Source: Ignavibacteria bacterium (GTDB taxonomy: Bacteria > Bacteroidota > Ignavibacteria > Ignavibacteriales > Melioribacteraceae). Taken from it: a DNA stretch of 7,653 nt. Shown here one piece after another: positions 1 through 7,285 of the stretch (position 1 is its first letter; the number at the start of each line of letters is the position of its first letter). The stretch lies in assembly GCA_011049495.1 (NCBI GenBank), contig DSBF01000198.1:1-7653 (forward strand), in the 5' to 3' direction. The notes under the pieces are model-generated. The model searched no databases, was not told the DNA's origin, and worked only from the letters and a program-made list of their open reading frames with translations. The position numbers were made by a program, and so were the translations under genes.

Positions 1-333
1 AAATAGAACTCTATAAACATCTTCATTATTATTACCGTCAATGATATCAAGAATATCTTGTGCTATTGCTTCACCTTCCCGGTCAGGGTCAGTTGCAATA
101 AATACTTTATCGGATTTTGCGGCAAGCGATTTAATTTTCTTAATCAAATCTCCTTTACCGCGCATATTAAGAAGTTTTGGTTTGAAACCATCTTCAATAT
201 CAACACCAAGTTTGGTTTTAGGTAGATTTTTTAAGTGTCCGACAGTTGCTTCTACCGTAAATCCTTTGCCTAAATATTTATTAATAGTTTTAGCTTTTGA
301 AGGCGATTCAACTAAAACGAGATTTTTTGCCAT
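1..333 (-). CDS. topA: DNA topoisomerase I, N-terminal TOPRIM part (3' end outside window)
   Basis: Type IA topoisomerase, which relaxes negatively supercoiled DNA by cutting and passing single strands. The first 111 residues are in the window and all belong to the TOPRIM domain. The start MAKNLVLVESPSKAKTI holds the invariant TOPRIM glutamate (E9) and the SPSKAKTI signature. VGHLKNLP lies at 31-38, and TDPDREGEAI at 81-90 supplies the metal-binding DxD pair (D82, D84) and the following REGE. The catalytic tyrosine, the remaining domains and any C-terminal zinc fingers lie beyond position 1. The ATG at 333 matches the family's usual N-terminus. It lies 13 bases after the smg stop with no clear Shine-Dalgarno, so it is probably cotranscribed with smg. 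One oddity is that the usual W-H after GEAIA is Q92-D93 here (see findings). Family assignment is secure. Confidence 0.96.
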   Translation of the reverse strand, partial: MAKNLVLVESPSKAKTINKYLGKGFTVEATVGHLKNLPKTKLGVDIEDGFKPKLLNMRGKGDLIKKIKSLAAKSDKVFIATDPDREGEAIAQDILDIIDGNNNEDVYRVLF

Positions 334-346
334 GTTCAATTACCGT

Positions 347-805
347 TTAATTTATTATGTCAGAAGAATATAGTAGTACTCTGCTCCCCGGAAGAATGTC
401 TGTATTGAAGTCAATTAGTGAGATTAATATAATCCAATTTATGTCATCTTTAGATATTGTTTCTTTCGGATACATCATAATTTGTTCAAGTATCATCTCT
501 AAATCATTATTATTGACTAACCCGACGTTTACAAGATGTATAAGATAGTTGTAATTATCTTTCCCGATAATTTCAATTTCCTCAGGGTCAAGTATTCTAA
601 ATTTTTTAGATGCTGCTTTTCGATTCGATATTTCTTTTAATTTATTTGTTAATACTTTATCAAAAACCAAACTAAAGGCAACACCAACTGTTTTGCTATC
701 ATAAATTTTTTCTTTTTTTAATATCGCACCAACCTCATCCATACTATAATTCTTGTTCAGACTATCTAAAATTTTCACAAGAACTTCAACAATTTTATTT
801 GTCAT
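347..805 (-). CDS. smg: Smg family protein (DUF494)
   Basis: Complete 152-residue protein of the Smg/DUF494 family, whose molecular function is not established. The recognisable core is RILDPEEIEII (70-80) and the C-terminal block from LEMILEQIMMY (102-112) to the DINWIILISL helix (121-130). These line up with E. coli Smg (RIYTPEE..., ...EDLKWVILMVLF), which is of similar length. The protein looks mostly helical and has no signal peptide or convincing membrane span. Its ATG overlaps the ybeY TGA in an ATGA junction, so translation is likely coupled. A weak GAGG at 817-820 is about 11 bases upstream. The stop is 13 bases before topA. In E. coli, smg lies beside dprA and yrdD, a gene for a topoisomerase-like zinc-finger protein, so proximity to topoisomerase genes recurs. 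A role in DNA topology or uptake is only a guess from context. Confidence 0.9.
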   Translation of the reverse strand: MTNKIVEVLVKILDSLNKNYSMDEVGAILKKEKIYDSKTVGVAFSLVFDKVLTNKLKEISNRKAASKKFRILDPEEIEIIGKDNYNYLIHLVNVGLVNNNDLEMILEQIMMYPKETISKDDINWIILISLIDFNTDILPGSRVLLYSSDIIN

Positions 806-1245
806 TCTCTAATTATCCTCAAATCATTATTGAAAAATAAATTTACAAGTCTATTTTCTTCTTTTTTCATTTTCTTCTTTTCAGGCTCTTTTGTGTCATC
901 ATATCCCAACAAATGAAGTACTCCGTGAATAATTAATCGAAGAAGTTCGTTTTGGACAGATATTTTATATTTTTTTGCATTTTCAATTGCATCCGGAACG
1001 CAAATATAACATTCTCCATCTAAATTAAAAGTATCTTTAGAATAATTAAAGGTTATTATATCGGTACTTCCTTTGTGAGACAAATAAGATTCATTAATAT
1101 CAGAAATTTGTTTAGAATCGACAAAGTTTATTTCCAGAAATAATACTTTGAATTGAAACTCCTTTTTCAATTTAGAAATAATAGAATGAACGGTTTTTTT
1201 ATTTATTCTATATTTTAAATTATTTTCAACGAATAGATTCTTCAT
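802..1245 (-). CDS. ybeY: Endoribonuclease YbeY (rRNA maturation factor)
   Basis: Complete 147-residue UPF0054/YbeY protein, a single-strand-specific metallo-endoribonuclease involved in 16S rRNA 3'-end maturation and ribosome quality control in the cytoplasm. Family landmarks are STDIITFNYS (60-69, equivalent to the TDVLSF motif), DGECYICVPDAIENA (76-90, the GDIxIs strand) and the metal site HGVLHLLGYDD (107-117). H107 and H111 are in place, but the third ligand, normally His at the sixth position after H111, is D117. From memory, Bacteroidetes YbeY often have Asp there (GYKD), so the enzyme need not be inactive. The C-terminus carries a Lys/Glu-rich stretch (119-131). The ATG at 1245 lies 2 bases after the MBL gene stop, and the TGA overlaps the smg ATG. 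It sits centrally in the operon with no promoter of its own visible. Confidence 0.95.
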   Translation of the reverse strand: MKNLFVENNLKYRINKKTVHSIISKLKKEFQFKVLFLEINFVDSKQISDINESYLSHKGSTDIITFNYSKDTFNLDGECYICVPDAIENAKKYKISVQNELLRLIIHGVLHLLGYDDTKEPEKKKMKKEENRLVNLFFNNDLRIIRE

Positions 1246-1247
1246 AC

Positions 1248-2114
1248 TTAAATATCTATTTCCATTCCATCATAAGCAGCTTCACAAAGAACCGGGCTAT
1301 TTAACTCATCAATATATACTTTTGTTTCACGAACAATATCTTTTAATTTATTATCCGTATAGTCAGGATCATAATGAAAAAGAAGTAATTTCTTTACATT
1401 GCCAAGTGTAGCAAAAATTGCAGAAGAATAATTATTTGAATGTCCCCAACCGATTTTATCTCCATAATCTTCTATCTGATACATTGAATCATGAATTAGT
1501 ACGTCGGTATTTTGAATAAATTTTATTTGATCTTTATTATTTTTTAATATTTCATCCGGTGTCGGCAGATTATTTTTTGCATTATAATTTAATTCATTAT
1601 CTGTCATATATACCACGGATTTTCCATCCTTTTCTATTTTATATGCAAGAGTTCCTGCCGAATGATGAGTCTCTATATAACTAACTTTGAACCCGTTTAT
1701 ATCCATAGCCTCTAAATCACTAATTTTTATATACTCTACTTTATCATTAAATATTGCAGAAGTCACAGGGAAGTAATTGGGGTCCCATTGTGTTTCAAAA
1801 ACTTTTGCTACCGAGTAACCAAACTTATTTTCGGAGTAAATTTTCAACTTACATTTTTCACTATAAAGGGGTCTAAAAAAAGGTAAGCCTTGGATATGGT
1901 CCCAATGTGTATGAGTAACTAAAAGATGGATATCATTACAACTGTATTTTTGCATTAAATCATTTCCTAATTCTCTTATACCGGTACCGGCATCGAGAAT
2001 AATGAATTTATTATCACTAATAACCTGCACACAAGATGTATTACCGCCGAATTCAATTGTTTTTGATCCGGGAACAGGGATTGAACCTCTTGTACCCCAA
2101 AATTTAATTTTCAT
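1248..2114 (-). CDS. Metallo-beta-lactamase-fold metal-dependent hydrolase, substrate unknown
   Basis: A 288-residue MBL-fold hydrolase of the PhnP/COG1235-like type. Numbering from this start: KFWGTRGSIPVPG opens the protein (4-16), FGGNTSC (22-28) and LDAGTGIRELG (40-50) follow, and the HxHxDH metal motif THTHWDHIQG lies at 67-76 (H68, H70, D72, H73). Further probable ligands are H151 in THHSAG, D172 in MTDNE and H247 in LFHYDPDYTD. IHDSMY and GWGHSNN near 207-228 are also typical of this subfamily. All expected ligands are present, so it should bind two metal ions and be active, probably on a phosphodiester or related ester. It lacks a signal peptide, so is probably cytoplasmic. I chose the ATG at 2114. 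An in-frame TTG at 2120 would add only two residues, and family members normally begin MKIKFWGTRGS. It overlaps the gamma-CA gene by 11 bases. The true substrate cannot be read from sequence. Confidence 0.9.
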   Translation of the reverse strand: MKIKFWGTRGSIPVPGSKTIEFGGNTSCVQVISDNKFIILDAGTGIRELGNDLMQKYSCNDIHLLVTHTHWDHIQGLPFFRPLYSEKCKLKIYSENKFGYSVAKVFETQWDPNYFPVTSAIFNDKVEYIKISDLEAMDINGFKVSYIETHHSAGTLAYKIEKDGKSVVYMTDNELNYNAKNNLPTPDEILKNNKDQIKFIQNTDVLIHDSMYQIEDYGDKIGWGHSNNYSSAIFATLGNVKKLLLFHYDPDYTDNKLKDIVRETKVYIDELNSPVLCEAAYDGMEIDI

Positions 2115-2673
2115 AATCAATCTTGTTGTTTGTTAATGATTTGACTGTTAGTTGAGTGTAATTTAGATACCTTTTTGCAGAGTTTTCAAATTCATTTATT
2201 TCTTCAGTTGTTAAATCACGTATGATTTTACCGGGCACACCACCAACTAATTTTCCTGAAGGAACAACAAAACCGGGTTTAATTACAGATCCTGCAGCAA
2301 CCATAGAATTTGTTTCTATCTTAGCTCCATCAAGAATGATTGCACCTATACCAATTAAACAAAGATCTTCGAGAATGCAGCCATGTAGTTTAACAGCATG
2401 ACCAATTGTAACTTTATTGCCGATAATAAGAGGATATTTACCATTAGTAACATGAAGCATCGAATTATCCTGGATATTGGTCATTTCACCAATTTGAATA
2501 TAATGAACATCACCACGAATTACAGTATTATACCACACACTTGAGTTTTTCCCGATTTTAACATCACCGATTATCTTTGCACCGGATGCAATAAATACCG
2601 AATCATCGATTTCGGGGAAAGTTTCTAAGTAAGGGAATAATTTATTTTCATCATCTAATTTATATAGTTTCAT
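2104..2673 (-). CDS. Gamma-carbonic anhydrase family protein (YrdA-like, left-handed beta-helix)
   Basis: Complete 189-residue hexapeptide-repeat protein expected to form a trimer of left-handed beta-helices with zinc at the subunit interfaces. Repeats run from about residue 24 to 150 (IGDVKIG, IGEMTNIQ, IGNKVTIG, IGIGAIILDGA). The three zinc-binding histidines of the gamma-CA class are present: H74 in NSMLHV, and H92 and H97 in TIGHAVKLHG. RGD (53-55) and QD (68-69) also match the class. The C-terminal helix (about 155-175) follows the usual VGGVPGKIIRDLT sequence. Its short length resembles YrdA/CaiE-type proteins rather than archaeal Cam, which has an extra acidic loop. Many such proteins have weak or undetected carbonic anhydrase activity, so the reaction is uncertain. 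The ATG at 2673 is 24 bases after the protease stop, the widest gap in the block. No strong Shine-Dalgarno is visible. Confidence 0.93.
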   Translation of the reverse strand: MKLYKLDDENKLFPYLETFPEIDDSVFIASGAKIIGDVKIGKNSSVWYNTVIRGDVHYIQIGEMTNIQDNSMLHVTNGKYPLIIGNKVTIGHAVKLHGCILEDLCLIGIGAIILDGAKIETNSMVAAGSVIKPGFVVPSGKLVGGVPGKIIRDLTTEEINEFENSAKRYLNYTQLTVKSLTNNKIDYEN

Positions 2674-2697
2674 TTGTATTATTCTTTTAATCCAACA

Positions 2698-4284
2698 CTA
2701 CTCTAACATTGATTTTGCATCAGATAAAAGCGTGAGAGCTTTCTTAAATTGTTCATCCTGCTGAAGCATAATTGAATACCAGCCATTATTATTGAAATAT
2801 TCTTTTGCCAGATATGCATTTAATAATACTTTAATATATTCTCTATCTCTTTCAAATTCCTTATCGTCAATCACAATTTCTTTTGAAACAAGATAATTTC
2901 TGAACTCTATTAGTTTTTGATTATCAATTAATTCCGTACTACTAAACTCGCTAAAATTCTGTTTTAATGATTCGTTAAGAACTAATTTTTCCGTATCAAT
3001 TTGATTACGTATGAACTGATAAAAAAGATTCTTACTTCTAATTGATGCAGTAAATTTTGTTAGGATTCCGCTTGATATCTTATAATCAGGCGTTATACCG
3101 CCACCCGAATAGACTTTTCTACCTTTTGCTGTAGTAAATTCATCTTTCAGAGAATCGGATTCAGATTGGTGATTGAAATTATCTTCATTTTCCTCTTTCC
3201 GGATCATAACTTCTTCATAATAATTTTTACCACTCTTATAATCTCTTTGTATTGCTCTTCCTGAAGGAGTAAAGTATTCCGAAATGGTTAACCGTAATGC
3301 CGAATCATCCGAAAGTAAAAAAGGACGCTGAACAAGTCCTTTACCAAAGGATGTTTCACCAACAATTAACCCCCTATCCCAATCTTGAACAGCACCAACA
3401 ACAATCTCGCTCGCAGATGCACTTCCCCTATTAATGAGAATTACCAAAGGAACATTTTCATAAGGATATTTTTTTGACGCTTTACTTTCATTATTAAATT
3501 CTTTTATTCTTCCTTTTGTATATACGATTAATTTATCCTCGCTCAAAAAATAGTCTGCAATTTTTACAGCCTGATCATATAAACCGCCGGGATTATTCCG
3601 CAAATCGAGAATAAGATATTTCATGCCTTTAGAATCAAGTGATTCAAGTTCTTTTAATAATTCATCAGCGGTTTTTTCTGCAAATCTTGTTAAGCTAACA
3701 TATCCTACACTATCTTGAAGCATTAAAGATATTTCAACAGAGTTTATGGGAATAATATCACGCTCAATTTCATAATCAATAGTAGTTTTTTCCGAAGGAC
3801 GATAGATTTTAATTCTTGCAACACTTCCCCTTCTACCGCGTAATTTTTTTATTACTTGGATATTGGTTAATCCAATGGCAGATGTATCTTCAATTTCGAC
3901 AATTCTATCACCCGGCATAAGTCCTAATCTATCGCTTGGAGTCCCTACAATAGGAGAAACTACGGTAATAGTATCCTCAATTATTTGAAACTCGATACCG
4001 ATACCTTCAAAATTACCTTCCAACTGCTCTTCAAAAGTTTTCTGAATATCTCTTGGGATATATGATGTGTGCGGATCTAATTTGGAAAGAATTCCTTCAA
4101 TAGCAATTTCAGAAAGTGTATCGGGATCAATTGCTTCAATGTAATACTTTTCTGTTAATTCAAGTACTTGATTAACTTTATGTTTAATCGGGTGAGTAGT
4201 TGGAATCAGCCATTGACCAATTTGATATCCAACCAATAGCCCAATTAAAAGAAATAATATTTTGTTGAATCCTTTTCTATCCAT
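2698..4284 (-). CDS. ctpA: Carboxy-terminal processing protease, S41 family, with PDZ domain
   Basis: Complete 528-residue tail-specific/C-terminal processing protease, likely anchored in the inner membrane and acting in the periplasm. An uncleaved signal anchor (about 7-27, with FLLIGLLVGYQIG) is followed by the N-terminal S41 region (LDPHTSYIP, 69-77), a PDZ domain (about 85-175, with the GIGIEF loop and PGDRIVEI at 124-131) and the protease core. The Ser/Lys dyad is S290 in NRGSASASEI and K315 in SFGKGLVQ, with Q319 four residues later. The spacing of 25 between Ser and Lys is the same as in E. coli Prc. A Glu/Asp/Ser-rich segment (363-385) precedes GGGITPD (394-400). A C-terminal extension of about 125 residues follows, with no recognised domain but predicted to be helical. 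Extended forms occur in Bacteroidetes-type members. The ATG at 4284 is 6 bases after the lysS stop. The in vivo substrate is unknown. Confidence 0.95.
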   Translation of the reverse strand: MDRKGFNKILFLLIGLLVGYQIGQWLIPTTHPIKHKVNQVLELTEKYYIEAIDPDTLSEIAIEGILSKLDPHTSYIPRDIQKTFEEQLEGNFEGIGIEFQIIEDTITVVSPIVGTPSDRLGLMPGDRIVEIEDTSAIGLTNIQVIKKLRGRRGSVARIKIYRPSEKTTIDYEIERDIIPINSVEISLMLQDSVGYVSLTRFAEKTADELLKELESLDSKGMKYLILDLRNNPGGLYDQAVKIADYFLSEDKLIVYTKGRIKEFNNESKASKKYPYENVPLVILINRGSASASEIVVGAVQDWDRGLIVGETSFGKGLVQRPFLLSDDSALRLTISEYFTPSGRAIQRDYKSGKNYYEEVMIRKEENEDNFNHQSESDSLKDEFTTAKGRKVYSGGGITPDYKISSGILTKFTASIRSKNLFYQFIRNQIDTEKLVLNESLKQNFSEFSSTELIDNQKLIEFRNYLVSKEIVIDDKEFERDREYIKVLLNAYLAKEYFNNNGWYSIMLQQDEQFKKALTLLSDAKSMLE

Positions 4285-4290
4285 ACAATT

Positions 4291-5796
4291 TTATTTTTGA
4301 GGTCTCATATGTGGGAAAAATAACACATCTCTAATAGAAGTTTGATTAGTTAACAACATTACAAGTCTGTCTATGCCGATACCAAGACCGGCAGTAGGCG
4401 GCATACCGTATTCAAGTGCACGTAAAAAATCCTCATCAATTTGATGGGCTTCTTCATCACCGGCTTCACGATACTTTTTCTGTTCTTCAAATCTTTCTCT
4501 TTGATCGATAGGATCATTTAATTCAGAGAATGCATTACAAATTTCTCTTCCTACAACAAAACCTTCAAACCTTTCAACTACTCCTTCTTTTGATCTATGT
4601 TTTTTTGCTAAAGGAGAAAGTTCGACCGGGTAATCAATTAAAAATGTTGGTTGAATTAATAACGGTTGAACAGTTAATTCAAATAATTCATCAATTAGAG
4701 TTCCCCAATTTTCATTACCGATAATCTCCCCTCCTCTTTTCTTTATTTCTTTCTTTAACTGATCTTTGGAGGCGGTGATTATGTCTATCCCGGTTTGATT
4801 TTTTATTTCATCAACCATTGAAACTCTTTTCCAAGGTGCTTTGAAACTTATTTGGTGACCTTCAACTTCAAACTGGTCCGTACCAAAAACATTTAGACAA
4901 ATTTTGTTTATCATTTCTTCGACGAATTTCATCATCCATTCATAATCTTTATAAGCGACATAAAGTTCCATCATTGTGAATTCAGGATTATGAGTTCTAT
5001 CCATTCCTTCGTTTCTAAAATCTTTAGATATTTCATAAACTCCTTCAAATCCCCCGACAACTAATCTCTTTAAATACAATTCATCGGCAATTCTTAAAAA
5101 CAAATCCATATCCAAAGTATTATGATGTGTTACAAACGGTCTGGCTGAAGCTCCTCCATATAATGGTTGAAGAATCGGTGTTTCAACTTCAAGCATTCCG
5201 TTTTCATCAAGGAACCTTCTCATTTCGGTAATTATTTTTGAACGCTTCACAAACACATCTTTAATATGAGGATTGACAATTAAATCAACGTATCGCTGTC
5301 TATAACGAAGTTCTTTATCCGTAAATTGATCATGGATTACTTTGTTCCCTTGTTCATCGGTTGTTTCTTTTGCAATTGGAATCGGTCTTATAGATTTTGT
5401 AAGAAGTGTTAAAGATTTTGCATGAATTGAAATCTCACCGGTTTTTGTTTTGAATACGAAACCTTCAATGCCGATTATATCACCGATATCAAGTAATTTG
5501 AAAGCATCGTAAGCTTCACCGATTTCATCTTTCTTTAAATAGATTTGAATTTTACCGCTATCATCTTGAATATGTGCAAACGAAGCTTTTCCCATTCTGC
5601 GTATCGCCATTATCCTTCCGGCAACAGATACATCTTTATTTTCGTAATTATCGTAACCCGATATTATCTCTTTAGCTTTGTTAGTTACATTATAAGAATA
5701 AGCAAACGGTTGAAAACCTTTTTCTCTAAGTTCTTTTAATTCCTCCAACCTTCTCTGCATTAAAACATTAATATCAGTTTGTTGATTCTGTTCCAA
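4291..5796 (-). CDS. lysS: Lysyl-tRNA synthetase, class II
   Basis: Complete 501-residue class IIb enzyme that charges tRNA-Lys in the cytoplasm; E. coli LysS is of similar size (505). The N-terminal helix leads into an OB-fold anticodon-binding domain (about 55-135: VSVAGRIMAIRRMGKASF, then HIQDDSGKIQIYL). The catalytic domain shows FTDKELRYRQRYVDL (158-172), motif 1 around MLEVETPIL (201-209), motif 2 FRNEGMDRTHNPEFTMMELY (260-279) and motif 3 GLGIGIDRLVML (470-481). The reading frame stays open back to 5898, but that part overlaps dacB and does not resemble LysS. I chose TTG at 5796 because GGAGG (5801-5805) lies 4 bases upstream and MEQNQQTDINVLMQRRLEEL is a normal LysS beginning. This start is 13 bases after the dacB stop. 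The gene ends 6 bases before ctpA. No T-box or other leader structure is possible in the short gap. Confidence 0.97.
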   Translation of the reverse strand: MEQNQQTDINVLMQRRLEELKELREKGFQPFAYSYNVTNKAKEIISGYDNYENKDVSVAGRIMAIRRMGKASFAHIQDDSGKIQIYLKKDEIGEAYDAFKLLDIGDIIGIEGFVFKTKTGEISIHAKSLTLLTKSIRPIPIAKETTDEQGNKVIHDQFTDKELRYRQRYVDLIVNPHIKDVFVKRSKIITEMRRFLDENGMLEVETPILQPLYGGASARPFVTHHNTLDMDLFLRIADELYLKRLVVGGFEGVYEISKDFRNEGMDRTHNPEFTMMELYVAYKDYEWMMKFVEEMINKICLNVFGTDQFEVEGHQISFKAPWKRVSMVDEIKNQTGIDIITASKDQLKKEIKKRGGEIIGNENWGTLIDELFELTVQPLLIQPTFLIDYPVELSPLAKKHRSKEGVVERFEGFVVGREICNAFSELNDPIDQRERFEEQKKYREAGDEEAHQIDEDFLRALEYGMPPTAGLGIGIDRLVMLLTNQTSIRDVLFFPHMRPQK

Positions 5797-5800
5797 AATT

Positions 5801-5805
5801 CCTCC
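5801..5805 (-). promoter_or_regulatory. Strong Shine-Dalgarno (GGAGG) for lysS
   Basis: On the minus strand the bases read GGAGGAATTTTGGAA, which is a perfect GGAGG followed by 4 bases and a TTG. It lies in the 13-base gap between the dacB stop and the lysS start. It decides the lysS start in favour of TTG at 5796 over the longer in-frame ATG at 5898. No other gene in the window has a comparable site. Confidence 0.8.
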
Positions 5806-5809
5806 GGTA

Positions 5810-7285
5810 TTAATTTCTTGTAAAATTTGCGAGCCTGTTACAGACTTTATCTTGAATATAATTTGCAAGTTGCGAAGGTACCAAAAAGTTATTAACAATT
5901 AAAGCTAAAGCCAAAGGTTCACCATCCGCCGATTTAATATATCCGGCTAACCCTCTTGTATTTTCTAAGAAAGAAGATTTGCCTCTAAAATTATTTTCTG
6001 CTTTTGTTCCCTTCATTCTATCCAATAAAGTTCCGTCATATCCGGCTATTGCAAGTGATTTGTAAAAACTATCGAATTCCGAGCTTCTGTACATATAAGC
6101 TAATAAATTAACAACTTGTTTGGGAGTAAGCAGATTATAAGATGACAAACCTGATCCATCAGCCATAATAAAATTATTTGGGTTAATTCCCATTCCTTGT
6201 TTCAGCTCTTTAACAGCTTTTATTCCGTTTGAAGTGCTGCCATACCCATAAATTTCAAAACCAATAGTTTTTAGTAATTGCTCGGCTAGAAGATTGTCAC
6301 TTTTTTTATTTATCTCGGAAACAATTTTTGTTAGTTGTTCTGATTTATGTGTAAACAGCGGAATCGTATTATTGAAATCGTAATTCTTATCGTATTCATC
6401 CAACTTAACAGCGTTCCCGGTAATTTCAACACCTTCATCAAGTAGAAACTCATAAAATGAGTTTAAAAAATATTGTGATGCATTATTAACAGGGATATAA
6501 ACAGAATAAGGTTCAGTAGTAACCGGTATTTTGCCTATCAAGTCAATAATGTTATTCCCGATTCTATTAATTTTAACCTCTACCGCTGAATTTTTTGTAG
6601 ATGTTATTACATGATTTATAACTTCATAATTCTCAATAAACTCAGTATTAAAACTAATTTGTGCCGATTGATGAATTTTTGTCGGTTCAATTTTTATCTC
6701 AATTGCATTTTTGTTTAAACAAAATGCACCGGTTGTTGGTGCAAACCAATCTTCCATGTATTCGGCTAACCATCCCGCGCCATATTTATCTTGTCTAAAA
6801 TTCCTATCATCAATTATAATATTTCCTTTTATTGAAAAGATTCCTTTGTGATTCAGGGAATCTAACCAATGTTCGAAAGTATCTTCGATCATTATGGTAG
6901 GGTCACCACTTCCGATAATAAACAAGTTTCCGTTTAGTATTCCATTTGAAATATTTCCATCAATAAAAAACTCAGTGCGGTATTGATATCTTGAGCCAAG
7001 AAGCAACAAAGCATTCGATGAAGTAAACAGTTTAATCAAACTTGCAGGCTTAAAAAGTTTATCGGGATTTAACTTATAGAAAGTTTCACCGGTTTTTAAT
7101 GATTGAATTGAAACACCCCAGAATGCATTGCTAAAATTAGGATCATTAAAGATATCATCCAGTTCAGTTCGCAATTCGCTTAAATTATTTTTGATGCCGG
7201 TATTATTCTGAAGTGAATCTATACCTATATTATTTTGTGCAGATAAGATATTTAATAATAATATGAGGATTGCAAGAAATTTCAT
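5810..7285 (-). CDS. dacB: D-alanyl-D-alanine carboxypeptidase/endopeptidase, peptidase S13 (PBP4)
   Basis: Complete 491-residue penicillin-binding protein of the S13 (PBP4, class C) family, which trims or cleaves cross-links in periplasmic peptidoglycan. A Sec signal peptide is visible: MKF then a Leu/Ile-rich core, with likely cleavage after A16 (ILSA-QNN). The SxxK motif is S82-L-I-K85 in KPASLIKLF, with S82 the acylated nucleophile. The SxN motif is S329-D-N331 in KKSDNLLAEQ. The large insert between them (about 90-320) fits the extra domains of PBP4. IGSGDPT (124-130), AEYMEDWFAPTTGAF (174-188) and MADGSGLSSYN (374-384) are further family markers. The KTG motif position reads K436-S-S in RGKSSFLENTRGLAGY, so the conserved glycine is absent (see findings). 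Length is close to E. coli DacB (477). The ATG overlaps the upstream stop as ATGA, implying translational coupling. Confidence 0.95.
   Translation of the reverse strand: MKFLAILILLLNILSAQNNIGIDSLQNNTGIKNNLSELRTELDDIFNDPNFSNAFWGVSIQSLKTGETFYKLNPDKLFKPASLIKLFTSSNALLLLGSRYQYRTEFFIDGNISNGILNGNLFIIGSGDPTIMIEDTFEHWLDSLNHKGIFSIKGNIIIDDRNFRQDKYGAGWLAEYMEDWFAPTTGAFCLNKNAIEIKIEPTKIHQSAQISFNTEFIENYEVINHVITSTKNSAVEVKINRIGNNIIDLIGKIPVTTEPYSVYIPVNNASQYFLNSFYEFLLDEGVEITGNAVKLDEYDKNYDFNNTIPLFTHKSEQLTKIVSEINKKSDNLLAEQLLKTIGFEIYGYGSTSNGIKAVKELKQGMGINPNNFIMADGSGLSSYNLLTPKQVVNLLAYMYRSSEFDSFYKSLAIAGYDGTLLDRMKGTKAENNFRGKSSFLENTRGLAGYIKSADGEPLALALIVNNFLVPSQLANYIQDKVCNRLANFTRN

Noticed and set aside
41..373. Plus-strand reading frame of 110 codons
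   Set aside because: It lies opposite the well conserved TopA TOPRIM domain and its product has no recognisable family character; it is an antisense shadow.
357..548. Plus-strand reading frame of 63 codons
   Set aside because: Fully antisense to the conserved C-terminal half of smg, with no recognisable product.
2115..2120. TTG start for the MBL hydrolase two codons upstream of the chosen ATG
   Set aside because: The ATG at 2114 gives the usual MKIKFWGTRGS beginning, and no Shine-Dalgarno favours the TTG.
4530..4724. Plus-strand reading frame of 64 codons
   Set aside because: Antisense to the lysS catalytic region; its Leu-rich composition comes from the complementary strand.
5545..5739. 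Plus-strand reading frame of 64 codons
   Set aside because: Antisense to the lysS N-terminal and OB-fold region, with no recognisable product.
5797..5898. 34-residue N-terminal extension of LysS from an ATG at 5898
   Set aside because: It overlaps the end of dacB, does not resemble LysS N-termini, and a perfect GGAGG sits just before the TTG at 5796.
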